A DNA stretch of 64,000 nucleotides from Streptomyces fructofermentans. Lineage in GTDB: Bacteria > Actinomycetota > Actinomycetes > Streptomycetales > Streptomycetaceae. Location of the stretch: assembly GCF_014651055.1 (NCBI RefSeq), contig NZ_BMWD01000031.1:1-64000 (forward strand). The letters run 5' to 3'. The translations under genes were made by a program, and so were the position numbers. The number at the start of each line of letters is the position of its first letter. Positions within the stretch are counted from its first letter, which is position 1. Positions 17,579-26,025 of this stretch are shown here, piece after piece. The notes beneath the pieces were generated by a model that was not told where the DNA came from, did not search any database, and saw nothing but the letters and a program-made list of their open reading frames with translations.

Positions 17579-17883
17579 CCCGGAGGGGCGGGCCCGCGCG
17601 AGCGGGCCCGCCCCCGGGCGGACGCCGGGTCGGTCCGGGCGGCGCGGTCCGGGTGCGGTGGGCGCCCGCGCGTCCCCGGCCGGGGCGGCCCCGTGCGGAA
17701 CGGGACGCGCTGAGGGCTTGTCCCGACAGCCCCGGTGGATCCGCGCACGGCGTCGGACGCGGTGCGCCGCGCAGAGCCGTCCCGGTACCGGGCGTACCCG
17801 GGCGGTCCGGCGGCGCGGCGGGGCGCCGTGGCCGTCGCCGCGCGCCCGCCGGGGGTCTCGGGAGAGCCCTTAGGCTGAGAGCC
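17579..17883. other. GC-rich spacer upstream of rdgB
   Basis: About 300 bases of very GC-rich sequence. I saw no credible gene, no strong hairpin and no repeat family. The rdgB promoter may be in the last part. Confidence 0.4.
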
Positions 17884-18486
17884 ATGACCCGCCTGATCCT
17901 CGCCACCCGCAACGCCGGAAAGATCACCGAGCTGCGGGCGATCCTCGCCGCCGCAGACCTGCCGCACGACCTCGTCGGCGCGGACGCCTACCCGGACATC
18001 CCCGACGTCAAGGAGACCGGCGTCACCTTCGCCGAGAACGCCCTGCTCAAGGCGCACGCGCTGGCCCGGGCGACCGGCCTTCCCGCGGTCGCCGACGACT
18101 CCGGCCTGTGCGTGGAGGTCCTCGGCGGCGCGCCCGGCATCTTCTCGGCCCGCTGGTCCGGAAACCACGGCGACGACGAGGCCAACCTCCGCCTGCTGCT
18201 TGCCCAGTTGGGCGACATCGCCGACGGGCACCGGGCGGCGTACTTCGCCTGTGCCGCCGCACTCGCGCTGCCCGACGGCACCGAGCGTGTCGTCGAGGGA
18301 CGGCTGCGCGGCACGCTGCGCCACGAGCCCGCCGGCACCAACGGCTTCGGCTACGACCCGATCCTCCAGCCCGAGGGGGACACGCGCACCTGCGCCGAGC
18401 TGACCCCCGACGAGAAGAACGCGATCAGCCACCGCGGAAAGGCGTTCCGGGACCTCGTGCCGGTCGTCCGGGAACTGCTGGGCTGA
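17884..18486 (+). CDS. rdgB: Non-canonical purine NTP pyrophosphatase (RdgB/HAM1)
   Basis: House-cleaning enzyme of 200 residues that hydrolyses dITP, ITP and XTP to monophosphates, preventing their entry into nucleic acids. The N-terminal nucleotide-binding motif TRNAGKITEL, the metal/catalytic region ADDSGLCVEVLGGAPGIFSARW, GTNGFGYDPIL and the SHRGKAF end are all intact. It lies downstream of rph, a common actinobacterial arrangement, and ends in a bidirectional terminator before tRNA-Leu. Confidence 0.97.
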   Translation: MTRLILATRNAGKITELRAILAAADLPHDLVGADAYPDIPDVKETGVTFAENALLKAHALARATGLPAVADDSGLCVEVLGGAPGIFSARWSGNHGDDEANLRLLLAQLGDIADGHRAAYFACAAALALPDGTERVVEGRLRGTLRHEPAGTNGFGYDPILQPEGDTRTCAELTPDEKNAISHRGKAFRDLVPVVRELLG

Positions 18487-18519
18487 CGGTCCCGCGGCCA
18501 GGGGCCCCGGCACAGAGGA

Positions 18520-18554
18520 AGGCCTGCGCATCCGACTGCCCGATGCGCAGGCCT
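18520..18554. terminator. Bidirectional terminator between rdgB and tRNA-Leu
   Basis: A perfect 13-bp stem (18520-18532 with 18542-18554) and a nine-base loop. It lies 33 bases after rdgB and 6 bases past the 3' end of the tRNA. Confidence 0.85.
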
Positions 18555-18560
18555 CACACG

Positions 18561-18645
18561 TGCGGCGGAAGGGATTCGAACCCTCAAGCCCGATCAAGGG
18601 CCACAGATCCTAAGTCTGCTGCGTCGCCTGTTGCGCCACCGCCGC
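18561..18645 (-). tRNA. tRNA-Leu (anticodon UAG)
   Basis: An 85-base class II tRNA. The acceptor stem GCGGCGG pairs with CCGCCGC and the discriminator is A. The T loop contains GGTTCGAATCC, the anticodon loop is CTTAGGA with UAG at its centre, and the long variable arm expected for leucine is present. CCA is not encoded. It reads CUA/CUG codons. Confidence 0.97.
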
Positions 18646-18821
18646 AGGTCGCCTGTCATCGTACCGGCCGGGCGGATCGCCCCGGGCGGGAGTTCGGCCG
18701 GACCGCGCGACGCCCGGACGGAGCAACGGGCCCCGACCGGCGGACCGTCGCGTGCGGGGCGGGCGCGGCCCGCCCCGCGGGAGCGGGGCGGGGCGTCGTG
18801 CACCCGGCGGGCGGACCGTCC

Positions 18822-19289
18822 TCAGATGCCCAGATCCTTGATGATCTTGGCGACGTGGCCGGTGGCCTTGACGTTGTAGAGGGCCCGTTCGACCTTGCCG
18901 TCCTCGTCGACGACGATCGTGGAGCGGATGACGCCGACGACCGTCTTGCCGTACAGCTTCTTCTCGCCGAAGGCCCCGTACGCCTCCAGGACGGCCTTGT
19001 CCGGGTCGCCGACCAGCGTGACCTTCAGGCCCTCCTTCTCACGGAACTTGGCGAGCTTCTCGGGCTTGTCGGGGGACACGCCGATCACGTCGTAGCCCGC
19101 GCCCGCCAGCAGGTCCAGGTTGTCGGTGAAGTCGCAGGCCTGCTTGGTGCAGCCGGGCGTCAGGGCGGCCGGGTAGAAGTAGACGATGACCTTGCGGCCC
19201 TTGTGGTCGGCCAGGGAGACCTCGTTGCCGTCGGCGTCGGGCAGGGTGAAGGCGGGGGCGGTGTCGCCGGGCTGGAGTCGCTCGCTCAT
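18822..19289 (-). CDS. bcp: Thioredoxin-dependent thiol peroxidase (Bcp/PrxQ)
   Basis: Peroxiredoxin of the BCP/PrxQ subfamily, 155 residues, reducing hydrogen and lipid peroxides with thioredoxin. The peroxidatic Cys47 lies in YPAALTPGCTKQACDF and the resolving Cys52 is five residues later, the PrxQ pattern. The rest (GVSPDKPEKLAKFREKEGL, LYGKTVVGVIRSTIVVDEDGKV) is canonical. It diverges from the DUF3618 gene and starts ATG with a nearby GGAGAC site. Confidence 0.96.
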   Translation of the reverse strand: MSERLQPGDTAPAFTLPDADGNEVSLADHKGRKVIVYFYPAALTPGCTKQACDFTDNLDLLAGAGYDVIGVSPDKPEKLAKFREKEGLKVTLVGDPDKAVLEAYGAFGEKKLYGKTVVGVIRSTIVVDEDGKVERALYNVKATGHVAKIIKDLGI

Positions 19290-19445
19290 CTCGTTCGGTC
19301 TCCTTGCGGGGTGGTGGATACGGACCCGAGCGTAATGGGGGTGCCGGGCGGTGCGCGGCGGGCGGAGCTGACAGACTGTCGATCAGAGAAGCGGGCCGTC
19401 GGGAACAGGCCACGGAAGAAACGACCACGACCACGGAGGCAGCGC

Positions 19446-19784
19446 GTGTCGGACACGTCGAGCACGCCGGACACCAGAACTCCGGCGCAGATCGAGGCGG
19501 ACATCAGACGCCGCCGCGAAACCCTCGCCGAGACGCTCGACGAGATCGGTGTGCGCGTGCACCCGAAGACGATCGTCGGGGACGCCAGGGCCAAGGTGGT
19601 GTCGAGCGTGGACCACTCGCTCGGCCGCGCCTACGTCGGCGTCAACCGCGTCGTCGGAGACGTGAAGGGGCAGTTCGTCACCGACGAGGGCGCGCCGCGG
19701 CTGGAGCGCATCGTGCCGGTCGCCCTCGTGGTGGTGGGCCTCGTCGGCCTCCTCGCCGTGGGCTCGCGCCGCCGCCGGCGCTGA
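19446..19784 (+). CDS. DUF3618 single-helix membrane protein
   Basis: A 112-residue protein starting at GTG. The DUF3618 motif TPAQIEADIRRRRETLAETLDEIGVRVHPK fills residues 12-41. A linker and a C-terminal transmembrane helix (about 91-106) end in a run of Arg residues. The family is widespread in actinobacteria, often near tail-anchored stress proteins, but its role is unknown. It is divergent from bcp and 65 bases upstream of the GroES-like gene. Confidence 0.88.
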   Translation: MSDTSSTPDTRTPAQIEADIRRRRETLAETLDEIGVRVHPKTIVGDARAKVVSSVDHSLGRAYVGVNRVVGDVKGQFVTDEGAPRLERIVPVALVVVGLVGLLAVGSRRRRR

Positions 19785-19849
19785 CCGCGGAGACTTCCCA
19801 CCCGTACCCGCCCCCGGACGGGCGGGGCGAAGCCAGGTAGGTTCGAGGC

Positions 19850-20194
19850 GTGAGCGACAAGAGCCATCACGACGACAAATTGCCCATCCGGATGCTGCAC
19901 GACCGTGTGCTCGTGCGGCAGGACACCGCCGAGGGCGAGCGCCGCTCGGGCGGCGGCATCCTGATCCCCGCGACGGCGGCCGTGGGCCGGCGGCTCGCCT
20001 GGGCCGAGGTCGTCGCGGTCGGGCAGAACGTACGGACCGTGGAGCCCGGCGACCGGGTCCTCTACGACCCCGAGGACCGCGCCGAGGTCGAGGTGCGGGG
20101 GACCGCCTACGTGCTCATGCGCGAGCGGGACCTGCACGCCGTGGCCGCGGACCGGTTCGAGGGCTCCGAGGACTCGACGGGCCTGTACCTGTAG
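19850..20194 (+). CDS. GroES-like co-chaperonin paralogue
   Basis: A 114-residue protein with the Cpn10 fold signature: LHDRVLVRQD near residue 16, mobile-loop-like AEGERRSGGGILIPATA, AEVVAVGQNV, and VEPGDRVLYDP. It is longer than classical GroES (about 100) through a polar N-terminus and a C-terminal tail DRFEGSEDSTGLYL. No groEL is adjacent, so it is a paralogue and not the housekeeping groES. It may have an accessory chaperone role. It starts at GTG and is followed by a strong terminator. Confidence 0.88.
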   Translation: MSDKSHHDDKLPIRMLHDRVLVRQDTAEGERRSGGGILIPATAAVGRRLAWAEVVAVGQNVRTVEPGDRVLYDPEDRAEVEVRGTAYVLMRERDLHAVAADRFEGSEDSTGLYL

Positions 20195-20204
20195 AAGCAA
20201 GGCG

Positions 20205-20240
20205 GGAAGGGGCTGGTGATCATCGTCACCGGCCCCTTCC
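20205..20240 (+). terminator. Terminator of the GroES-like gene
   Basis: A 15-bp stem with one G-T pair (20205-20219 with 20226-20240) and a six-base loop, lying before the riboswitch of the next gene. Confidence 0.85.
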
Positions 20241-20268
20241 GTCTGCCCTTTGCTACCTTTGGAAGGAA

Positions 20269-20309
20269 CCCGACGAGACGCGCCGTACCGGGCTTGGCAA
20301 AGACGACGC
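20269..20309 (+). ncRNA. Guanidine-III riboswitch (ykkC-III) controlling gdx
   Basis: A 41-base element with the pseudoknot layout of the guanidine-III class. Supporting features are CCCGACGAG, then GCGCCGTACCGGG, then CAAAGACGACGC, which line up position by position with the Thermobifida fusca guanidine-III aptamer I remember. CCCG pairs with CGGG and GCGCCGT can pair with the ACGACGC end. It lies 37 bases upstream of a SugE/Gdx exporter, the usual target. Its end lies close to the gene's ribosome site (CGGAGG), so guanidine binding probably opens translation. Confidence 0.9.
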
Positions 20310-20346
20310 ACATCCCGCACGTCGTCGTCCTCGGAGGTCGTCTCCC

Positions 20347-20667
20347 ATGGCATGGGTCCTGCTCGTCGTCGCCGGTCTGCTCGAGGTCGGCTGGTCGATC
20401 GGCATGAAGTACACCGACGGATTCACCCGTCCCCTTCCCAGCGTGCTCACCGGCGCGGGGATCGTCGCCAGCATGGTCCTGCTGTCCCAGGCCGCGAAGA
20501 CGCTGCCCATCGGCACCGCCTACGGCGTCTGGGTGGGCATCGGCGCCGCCGGCGCCGCCGTGCTCGGCATGGCCGTGCTCGGCGAACCGGCGACCGCGGC
20601 CCGGATCTTCTTCGTCTGCCTGCTGCTGGTGGCCGTGGTGGGCCTGAAGGCGACCTCGGGCCACTGA
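20347..20667 (+). CDS. gdx: Guanidinium exporter (SMR family, Gdx/SugE)
   Basis: A four-helix small multidrug resistance protein of 106 residues. The proton/substrate-binding Glu13 sits in the first helix in LEVGWSIGMKYTDGFT, the pattern that separates Gdx (SugE) guanidinium exporters from EmrE-type drug pumps. The helix-3 dimer motif GTAYGVWVGIGAAGAAV is present. A guanidine-III riboswitch directly upstream supports guanidinium as the natural substrate. It is probably a dual-topology homodimer in the cytoplasmic membrane. It converges with the PBP gene over a short terminator. Confidence 0.95.
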   Translation: MAWVLLVVAGLLEVGWSIGMKYTDGFTRPLPSVLTGAGIVASMVLLSQAAKTLPIGTAYGVWVGIGAAGAAVLGMAVLGEPATAARIFFVCLLLVAVVGLKATSGH

Positions 20668-20694
20668 CCGCTCCGGGCGCGCCGGGAGCGGTCA
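20665..20694. terminator. Bidirectional terminator between gdx and the PBP gene
   Basis: A ten-base stem TGACCGCTCC/GGAGCGGTCA (20665-20674 with 20685-20694). It overlaps the last bases of gdx and ends 25 bases before the PBP stop. Confidence 0.7.
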
Positions 20695-20719
20695 CCGGAT
20701 GCCCGGAGCGCCCGGGCGC

Positions 20720-23068
20720 CTAGGGCGAGAAGAGTCCGTCCCCGAGGGTCGTCCCGGTACTCCCTCCGTCGTCCGCCCCGTCGTCGCCCTCGCCGCCGTC
20801 CGTGGTGCCGCCGGTGGTCCCGCCGTCCGCGGTGCCGCCCGTGGTGCCGCCGTCCGTCGCCCCGCCGGTCGTGCCGCCGTCCGCGGTGGTCCCGCCGTCC
20901 GTCGTGGTGCCGCCGTCCGTCCCGCCCTGCGTGGCGGGGGCGTCCTCGTCGCCGGTGTCCTCCCCGCCGTCGTCCTCGCCGCCGGTGTCCTGGTCCTCCT
21001 CGGACGGGGCGGTCGGCGGCAGCTCCTGCGGCTCGGCGCCCGCCTGGAGGTCGAGTTCGAAGTCCCGGACCGTGGTGCCCTTCAGGGCTGCCTTCGTGTA
21101 CTGGGCCCAGATCCGCGCCGGGTACCCGCCGCCGTTGATGCGCGGCTGCCCGAGCGCCCCGTAGAGCGACTTGTGGGCGCCCGTGTCGGGGTCCTGGCCC
21201 ATCACGGCGACGACCGTGGCGAGGTTCGGGGTGTAGCCCGCGAACCAGGCCGCCTGGTCCTCCTCGGCGGTCCCCGTCTTGCCCGCCGCGGGCCGCCCCG
21301 CGGCCTGGGCGGCCGTGCCCGTGCCGCCCTCGACGACGCTCCGCAGGATCGAGGTCGTGGTGTCGGCCGCCTGCCGGCTCACGGCCTGCCGGGTGTTGCG
21401 CGCGGGCAGCTCCACCTCCTCCCGGCCGTCCTTGGTGATCTTCGCGATCATCGTGTACGTGCCGTGCCTGCCGTGGTTCGCGAGCGTCGCGTACGCCTCC
21501 GTCATGTCGAGGACGCTCGCCGTGGCCGGGCCGAGCGCGATGGAGGGGTACGGGTGCAGGTCCGGGGTGTCGGCCGGGATGCCGAGGTCGACGGCGGTCC
21601 GCTCCACCCTGGCCGGGCCGACGTCCACCGCCATCTGCGCGTACACGGAGTTCACGGACTTGTCGGTGGCCGTGCGCACCGAGATGGGCCCGTAGGAGAC
21701 CTGGTCCTCGTTCTCCGGGGCGTACGGGCCGCCGTTCCAGCCCTGCACGGGACGCTGGTTCGTGCCGTCGTAGATGGTGTTCGGCGTGATCGCGCGGCCG
21801 TCCTGGGTGACCGAGTCGTTCCGCACGGCCGCGGTGAACACGAACGGCTTGAACGTGGAGCCGACCTGGTAGTCCCGGCGCGTGGCGTTGTTGTAGTACT
21901 GCTTCGTGTAGTCGATGCCGCCGTACATCGCGAGGACCCGGCCGGTCCTCGGGTCGATGGACGCGCCGCCCGCGCGGACGTAGGTGTCGACCTTGCGGTT
22001 CTTCCTGTCGAGCTCGTCCATCACCTGGTCGTCGACCGCCTTCACGAAGGCGTCCTGCTTGGACTTCTGCAGGGTCGTCGTGATGCGGTAGCCGCCGGCG
22101 TTCAACTCCTCCTCGTCGACGATCCTGTTGTCGGTCAGGTAGTCGTTCACGGCCTTCACGATGTAGCCGCGCTGCCCCGACATCCCGGCCGCGATCACCG
22201 TCTGCCTGGGCTCGGGGAACTTCACCCCGGCGCGTTCCACCGCGGTGATCCACTCCTTCTTGACCATGCCGTCCAGGACGTAGTTCCAACGTGCCAGCGC
22301 CGCGGGCCTGTTCTCCGGGTGGGCGACCACGTCGTACTGGCTGGGCGCGTTCAGCAGCGCCGCCAGGTAGGCTCCCTGACCGACCGTCAGGTCCTTGGCG
22401 TCCACGCCGTAGTAGGCCTGGGCCGCGGCCTGGATGCCGTACGCGTTGCGGCCGAAGTAGCTGGTGTTGAGGTAGCCCTCCAGGATGTCGTCCTTGCTCT
22501 TCTCGCGGTCCAGCTTGATCGCGATGAAGAACTCCTTGGCCTTGCGCGTGATCGTCTGCTCCTGCGCCAGGTAGTAGTTCTTCACGTACTGCTGGGTGAT
22601 CGTCGAGCCCGACTGCTTGCCCTTGCCCGTCGCGGTGTTCCAGCCGGCCCGGATCATGGCCTTGGGGTCGACCGCGGACTCCGTGTAGAAGTCCCGGTCC
22701 TCGGCGGCCAGCACGGCGTGCTGGGCGTCCTTGGAGACCAGCGCGAGCGTGACGTTCTCCCGGTTGACCTCGCCGTCGCGGGCGAGCTGGCCGCCGTCCG
22801 CGTACAGGTAGACGTTGCTCTGCTTGGTCGCCGCCTCGTTCGCCGACGGGATCGCGACCAGGTAGTAGCCGAGCGCGAAGAGGCCGATGAGCAGCAGGAG
22901 CACGGTGACGAACGTCCCGAGCACCATCCGCCACGTCGGGATCAGCCGCCGCCAGCCGGTGCGCCTGGGGCGCCTCGGCTTCTTGCCGGGCGCTGCCGGA
23001 TCCCCCTGCCCGGGCCCGGGTTCCCTCGGTGCCCAGCCCTCGCTCGGCCGGTGCGGCTGGTCGCTCAT
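20720..23068 (-). CDS. Class A penicillin-binding protein (bifunctional transglycosylase/transpeptidase)
   Basis: Peptidoglycan synthase of 782 residues. There is a cytoplasmic Pro/Arg-rich head (1-45), one transmembrane helix (about 48-72) and a GT51 transglycosylase domain with catalytic Glu123 in AAEDRDFYTE. The transpeptidase domain has Ser404 in STFKPF, the SVN motif at 471-473 and KTG at 597-599. The last 90 residues are a low-complexity Thr/Gly/Asp tail built from TDGGTT-type repeats, which is extracellular and probably disordered. It acts in elongation or sporulation septum synthesis. It is transcribed alone, divergent from the ABC exporter operon. Confidence 0.95.
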   Translation of the reverse strand: MSDQPHRPSEGWAPREPGPGQGDPAAPGKKPRRPRRTGWRRLIPTWRMVLGTFVTVLLLLIGLFALGYYLVAIPSANEAATKQSNVYLYADGGQLARDGEVNRENVTLALVSKDAQHAVLAAEDRDFYTESAVDPKAMIRAGWNTATGKGKQSGSTITQQYVKNYYLAQEQTITRKAKEFFIAIKLDREKSKDDILEGYLNTSYFGRNAYGIQAAAQAYYGVDAKDLTVGQGAYLAALLNAPSQYDVVAHPENRPAALARWNYVLDGMVKKEWITAVERAGVKFPEPRQTVIAAGMSGQRGYIVKAVNDYLTDNRIVDEEELNAGGYRITTTLQKSKQDAFVKAVDDQVMDELDRKNRKVDTYVRAGGASIDPRTGRVLAMYGGIDYTKQYYNNATRRDYQVGSTFKPFVFTAAVRNDSVTQDGRAITPNTIYDGTNQRPVQGWNGGPYAPENEDQVSYGPISVRTATDKSVNSVYAQMAVDVGPARVERTAVDLGIPADTPDLHPYPSIALGPATASVLDMTEAYATLANHGRHGTYTMIAKITKDGREEVELPARNTRQAVSRQAADTTTSILRSVVEGGTGTAAQAAGRPAAGKTGTAEEDQAAWFAGYTPNLATVVAVMGQDPDTGAHKSLYGALGQPRINGGGYPARIWAQYTKAALKGTTVRDFELDLQAGAEPQELPPTAPSEEDQDTGGEDDGGEDTGDEDAPATQGGTDGGTTTDGGTTADGGTTGGATDGGTTGGTADGGTTGGTTDGGEGDDGADDGGSTGTTLGDGLFSP
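20790..20945 (-). repeat. Codon-level repeats coding the Gly/Thr-rich PBP tail
   Basis: Runs of GCCGTCCGT/GCCGCCGGT-like words (12-15 base units) encode repeated TDGGTT/ADGGTTGG peptides at the end of the penicillin-binding protein. Such repeats are prone to length changes between strains. Confidence 0.75.
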
Positions 23069-23265
23069 GATGTGCCGGACTCCCGTTTCACGTCATACGT
23101 CTCGTACGTCTCGTACGCCTGGTGCGCCACCTTTGAAGACTGTCGCACCCGGCGATCCGTTCCCCGCGCGGAGCACGTGTCGCGCGGAGAAATTGCCTGG
23201 CACGCGGCACGGCCCCGCGGATAGGCTGCTGCGCTTTGGCTCACAGCGCCTGAAGGGGGCCCGGG

Positions 23266-24075
23266 GTGGGAACAGGCCGGTTGTACGCGGCCGTCGCGGT
23301 GAGCGGGTTCCGGCGGTACGCGACCTACCGGGTGGCCACCGCCGCGGGCGTGTTCACCAACACCGTATTCGGGCTGATCCTGGCATACACGTACATCGCG
23401 TTGTGGGACGAGAGGCCGGGGCTCGGGGGCTACGACCAGGCGCAGGCCCTCACGTACGTGTGGCTCGGACAGGGCCTGCACTCGGCGGTCGCGGTGATGG
23501 GCGGCGGCTTCGAGGACGAGCTTGCGGACAGAATTCGTACGGGTGACATCGCGATCGACCTCTACCGGCCCGCCGACCTCCAGGCGTGGTGGCTGGCGGC
23601 CGACGCCGGACGGGCGGCCTTCCAGCTGCTGGGGCGGGGAGTGGTGCCGATGCTGTTCGGCGGGCTCTTCTTCACCCTCGCGCTGCCGTCCGACCTGGGC
23701 ACCTGGGCGGCGTTCCTCGTCGCCGTCTGGCTCGGCGTGCTCGTGAGCTTCGCGATCCGCTACCTCGTGGCCCTGTCGGCGTTCTGGTTCATGGACGGAG
23801 CGGGCGTGCAGCAGCTGGTGGGACTCGCGGGCATCTTCTTCTCCGGGCTGCTGCTGCCGCTGAACGTGTTCCCCGGCGTGCTCGGCGAGGTCGCCCGCGT
23901 GCTGCCCTGGTCGGCGCTGATGCAGGCGCCCGCGGACGTGCTGCTCGGCGAGCGCACGGGATTCGGGCTGCTGGGCACGTACGCCTTCCAGGCGTCCTGG
24001 GCGTTCGCGCTGCTCGCGGCGGGCCGGCTGCTCCAGTCGGTCGCGACCCGCAGGGTGGTGGTCCAGGGTGGCTGA
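23266..24075 (+). CDS. ABC-2 type exporter permease (first subunit)
   Basis: Integral membrane permease of 269 residues with about six hydrophobic helices, starting at GTG. The family of paired ABC-2 permeases has the layout seen here: YRVATAAGVFTNTVFG at the first helix, GDIAIDLYRPADLQAWWLAAD in the coupling region, and FFSGLLLPLNVFPGVLGEVARVLPWSALMQAPADVLLG near the end. Its stop overlaps the start of the second permease by eight bases, and the ATPase follows, so it is one operon. The substrate is unknown. Daunorubicin-type and polysaccharide or lipid exporters are related. Confidence 0.9.
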   Translation: MGTGRLYAAVAVSGFRRYATYRVATAAGVFTNTVFGLILAYTYIALWDERPGLGGYDQAQALTYVWLGQGLHSAVAVMGGGFEDELADRIRTGDIAIDLYRPADLQAWWLAADAGRAAFQLLGRGVVPMLFGGLFFTLALPSDLGTWAAFLVAVWLGVLVSFAIRYLVALSAFWFMDGAGVQQLVGLAGIFFSGLLLPLNVFPGVLGEVARVLPWSALMQAPADVLLGERTGFGLLGTYAFQASWAFALLAAGRLLQSVATRRVVVQGG

Positions 24076-24940
24076 GCCGCCGACGGGCACCGAGGAGCGC
24101 GCCGCCGCCCCCGACGCGTGGGCCGACGTCACGCCGCTGCGGGACGGGTTGCGCGCGTACCTGCTCATCGCGGGAATGTGGGTGCGCTCCACCATGGCGT
24201 ACCGCGCCTCCTTCGCGATGACCGCCTTCGGCAACTTCGCCGCGACGGCCCTCGACTTCGTCGCGATCCTGCTGATGTTCTCCCGGGTCGACGAGCTGGG
24301 CGGCTACTCGCTGGGCGAGGTGGCGTTCCTCTACGGGCTCTCCAGCACCGCGTTCGGCCTCACCGACCTCGCGATCGGGTCGATGGACCGGCTCGGGCGC
24401 CGGGTGCGCGACGGCACCCTCGACACCCTGCTCGTCCGACCGGTGCCGGTGCTCGCGCAGGTCGCCGCCGACCGCTTCGCGCTGCGCCGGCTCGGCCGCG
24501 TCACCCAGGGACTGCTGGTCCTCGGCTACGCGCTCGCCGTGCTCGACATCGAGTGGACCGCGGCGAAGGTGCTGCTGATGCCGGTGATGGTGGTCAGCGG
24601 GGCTGCCGTCTTCGCCGCCGTGTTCGTGGCGGGCGGTGCCTTCCAGTTCGTGGCCCAGGACGCGTCCGAGGTGCAGAACTCGTTCACGTACGGGGGCACC
24701 ACGCTCCTCCAGTACCCGCCGACGGTCTTCGCGAAAGAGCTGGTGCGCGGGGTGACCTTCGTGCTGCCGCTGGCCTTCGTCAACTGGCTGCCCGGGCTGT
24801 ACGTGCTCGGTCGGCCCTATCCGCTCGACCTGCCGCAGTGGGTCGCGTTCCTGCCGCCGCCGGTGGCCGCGGTCTGCTGCGCGCTCGCCGGACTCGCCTG
24901 GCGCGCGGGCCTTCGTTCGTACCGGAGTACGGGGAGTTAG
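24068..24940 (+). CDS. ABC-2 type exporter permease (second subunit)
   Basis: Second permease, 290 residues, with a polar 30-residue head followed by about six helices. Characteristic segments are SMDRLGRRVRDGTLDTLLVRPVPVLAQVAADRFALRRLGRVTQG and PTVFAKELVRGVTFVLPLAFVNWLPGLYVLG. It starts at GTG inside the end of the first permease gene and is four bases upstream of the ATPase, showing translational coupling. The two permeases probably form a heterodimer. Confidence 0.9.
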   Translation: MAEPPTGTEERAAAPDAWADVTPLRDGLRAYLLIAGMWVRSTMAYRASFAMTAFGNFAATALDFVAILLMFSRVDELGGYSLGEVAFLYGLSSTAFGLTDLAIGSMDRLGRRVRDGTLDTLLVRPVPVLAQVAADRFALRRLGRVTQGLLVLGYALAVLDIEWTAAKVLLMPVMVVSGAAVFAAVFVAGGAFQFVAQDASEVQNSFTYGGTTLLQYPPTVFAKELVRGVTFVLPLAFVNWLPGLYVLGRPYPLDLPQWVAFLPPPVAAVCCALAGLAWRAGLRSYRSTGS

Positions 24941-24944
24941 TTTC

Positions 24945-26015
24945 GTGGACACGGAGTTCGGCAGTGGTGACGGCGGTCCCGGCGGAGGTTCCGGCGGTCC
25001 CGGCGGCGAGGGGGCCGGCGGTGGCGGTGGCGGTGGCGGTGACGCGGGCGGCGAGGGCGGGTTCATCCGGCTCGACCGGGTGGAGAAGGTCTTCGACGTC
25101 CGCAGGAAGACCGGCTTCCTGCGCAGCGAGCGCCGGCGGGTACGGGCGGTGGACTCGCTCTCCTTCACCGTGGAGCGCGGCGAGATGGTCGGCTACATCG
25201 GGCCGAACGGCGCCGGGAAGTCCACCACGATCAAGATGCTCACCGGAATCCTGACGCCCAGCGGCGGCCGGCTCAGGGTGGCGGGCATCGACCCCTCCCG
25301 CGAACGGACGCGGCTCGCCCGGCGCATCGGGGTCGTCTTCGGGCAGCGCACGACCCTGTGGTGGGACCTCCCGCTGATCGACTCGTACGCCCTGATGCGC
25401 CGCATGTACCGCATCCCGGACGCGCGGTACGCGGAGAACCTCGACCGGTGCGTCGAACTCCTCGAACTGGGCGCCCTGTTGGACGTGCCCGTGCGGCAGC
25501 TCTCGCTCGGTCAGCGGATGCGCGGGGACATCGCCGCGGCCCTGCTGCACGACCCGGAGGTGCTGTACCTGGACGAGCCGACGATCGGACTCGACGTGGT
25601 CAGCAAGGCGAAGGTGCGGACGTTCCTGCGGGAGCTCAACACCGAGCGGGGCACGACCGTGCTGCTCACCACCCACGACCTCTCGGACATCGAGCAGCTG
25701 TGCCGGCGGGTCATGGTCATCGACCACGGACGGCTCATGTACGACGGGGCGCTGGCCGGGCTGCACGCGATCGGCGGGAGCGAGCGGACCCTGGTGGTGG
25801 ACCTGGAGCGCGAACTCCCGCCCATCGAGGTGGAGTCGGCGCGGGTGGTGCGTGTGGAGGGGCCCCGGCAGTGGCTCGCCTTCCCCGCGGCCGCGTCGGC
25901 GGCGCCGCTGGTGGCACGGATCGCGGCCGCGTACCCGCTGATGGACCTGTCGGTGCGCGAGCCCGACATCGAGGCGGTCATCAGCCGCATGTACGCGGAG
26001 AAAGCAACCTCGTAG
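24945..26015 (+). CDS. ABC exporter ATP-binding protein
   Basis: ATPase of 356 residues powering the two permeases. Walker A is at residues 86-94 (GPNGAGKST), the signature LSLGQRMRGD and Walker B VLYLDEPTIGLD follow, and the switch His is in LLTTHDLSDIE. The first 40 residues are a Gly-rich, almost pure Gly/Asp/Glu segment before the domain begins at FIRLDRVEKVF. It starts at GTG, four bases after the second permease. A C-terminal 70-residue domain (from about 285) may modulate coupling. The DUF1707 gene follows after ten bases and probably belongs to the operon. Confidence 0.93.
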   Translation: MDTEFGSGDGGPGGGSGGPGGEGAGGGGGGGGDAGGEGGFIRLDRVEKVFDVRRKTGFLRSERRRVRAVDSLSFTVERGEMVGYIGPNGAGKSTTIKMLTGILTPSGGRLRVAGIDPSRERTRLARRIGVVFGQRTTLWWDLPLIDSYALMRRMYRIPDARYAENLDRCVELLELGALLDVPVRQLSLGQRMRGDIAAALLHDPEVLYLDEPTIGLDVVSKAKVRTFLRELNTERGTTVLLTTHDLSDIEQLCRRVMVIDHGRLMYDGALAGLHAIGGSERTLVVDLERELPPIEVESARVVRVEGPRQWLAFPAAASAAPLVARIAAAYPLMDLSVREPDIEAVISRMYAEKATS

Positions 26016-26025
26016 GCTGCTGTCC

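Noticed and set aside
19850..20194. Housekeeping groES
   Set aside because: No groEL is adjacent and the sequence has extra head and tail; it is a paralogue.
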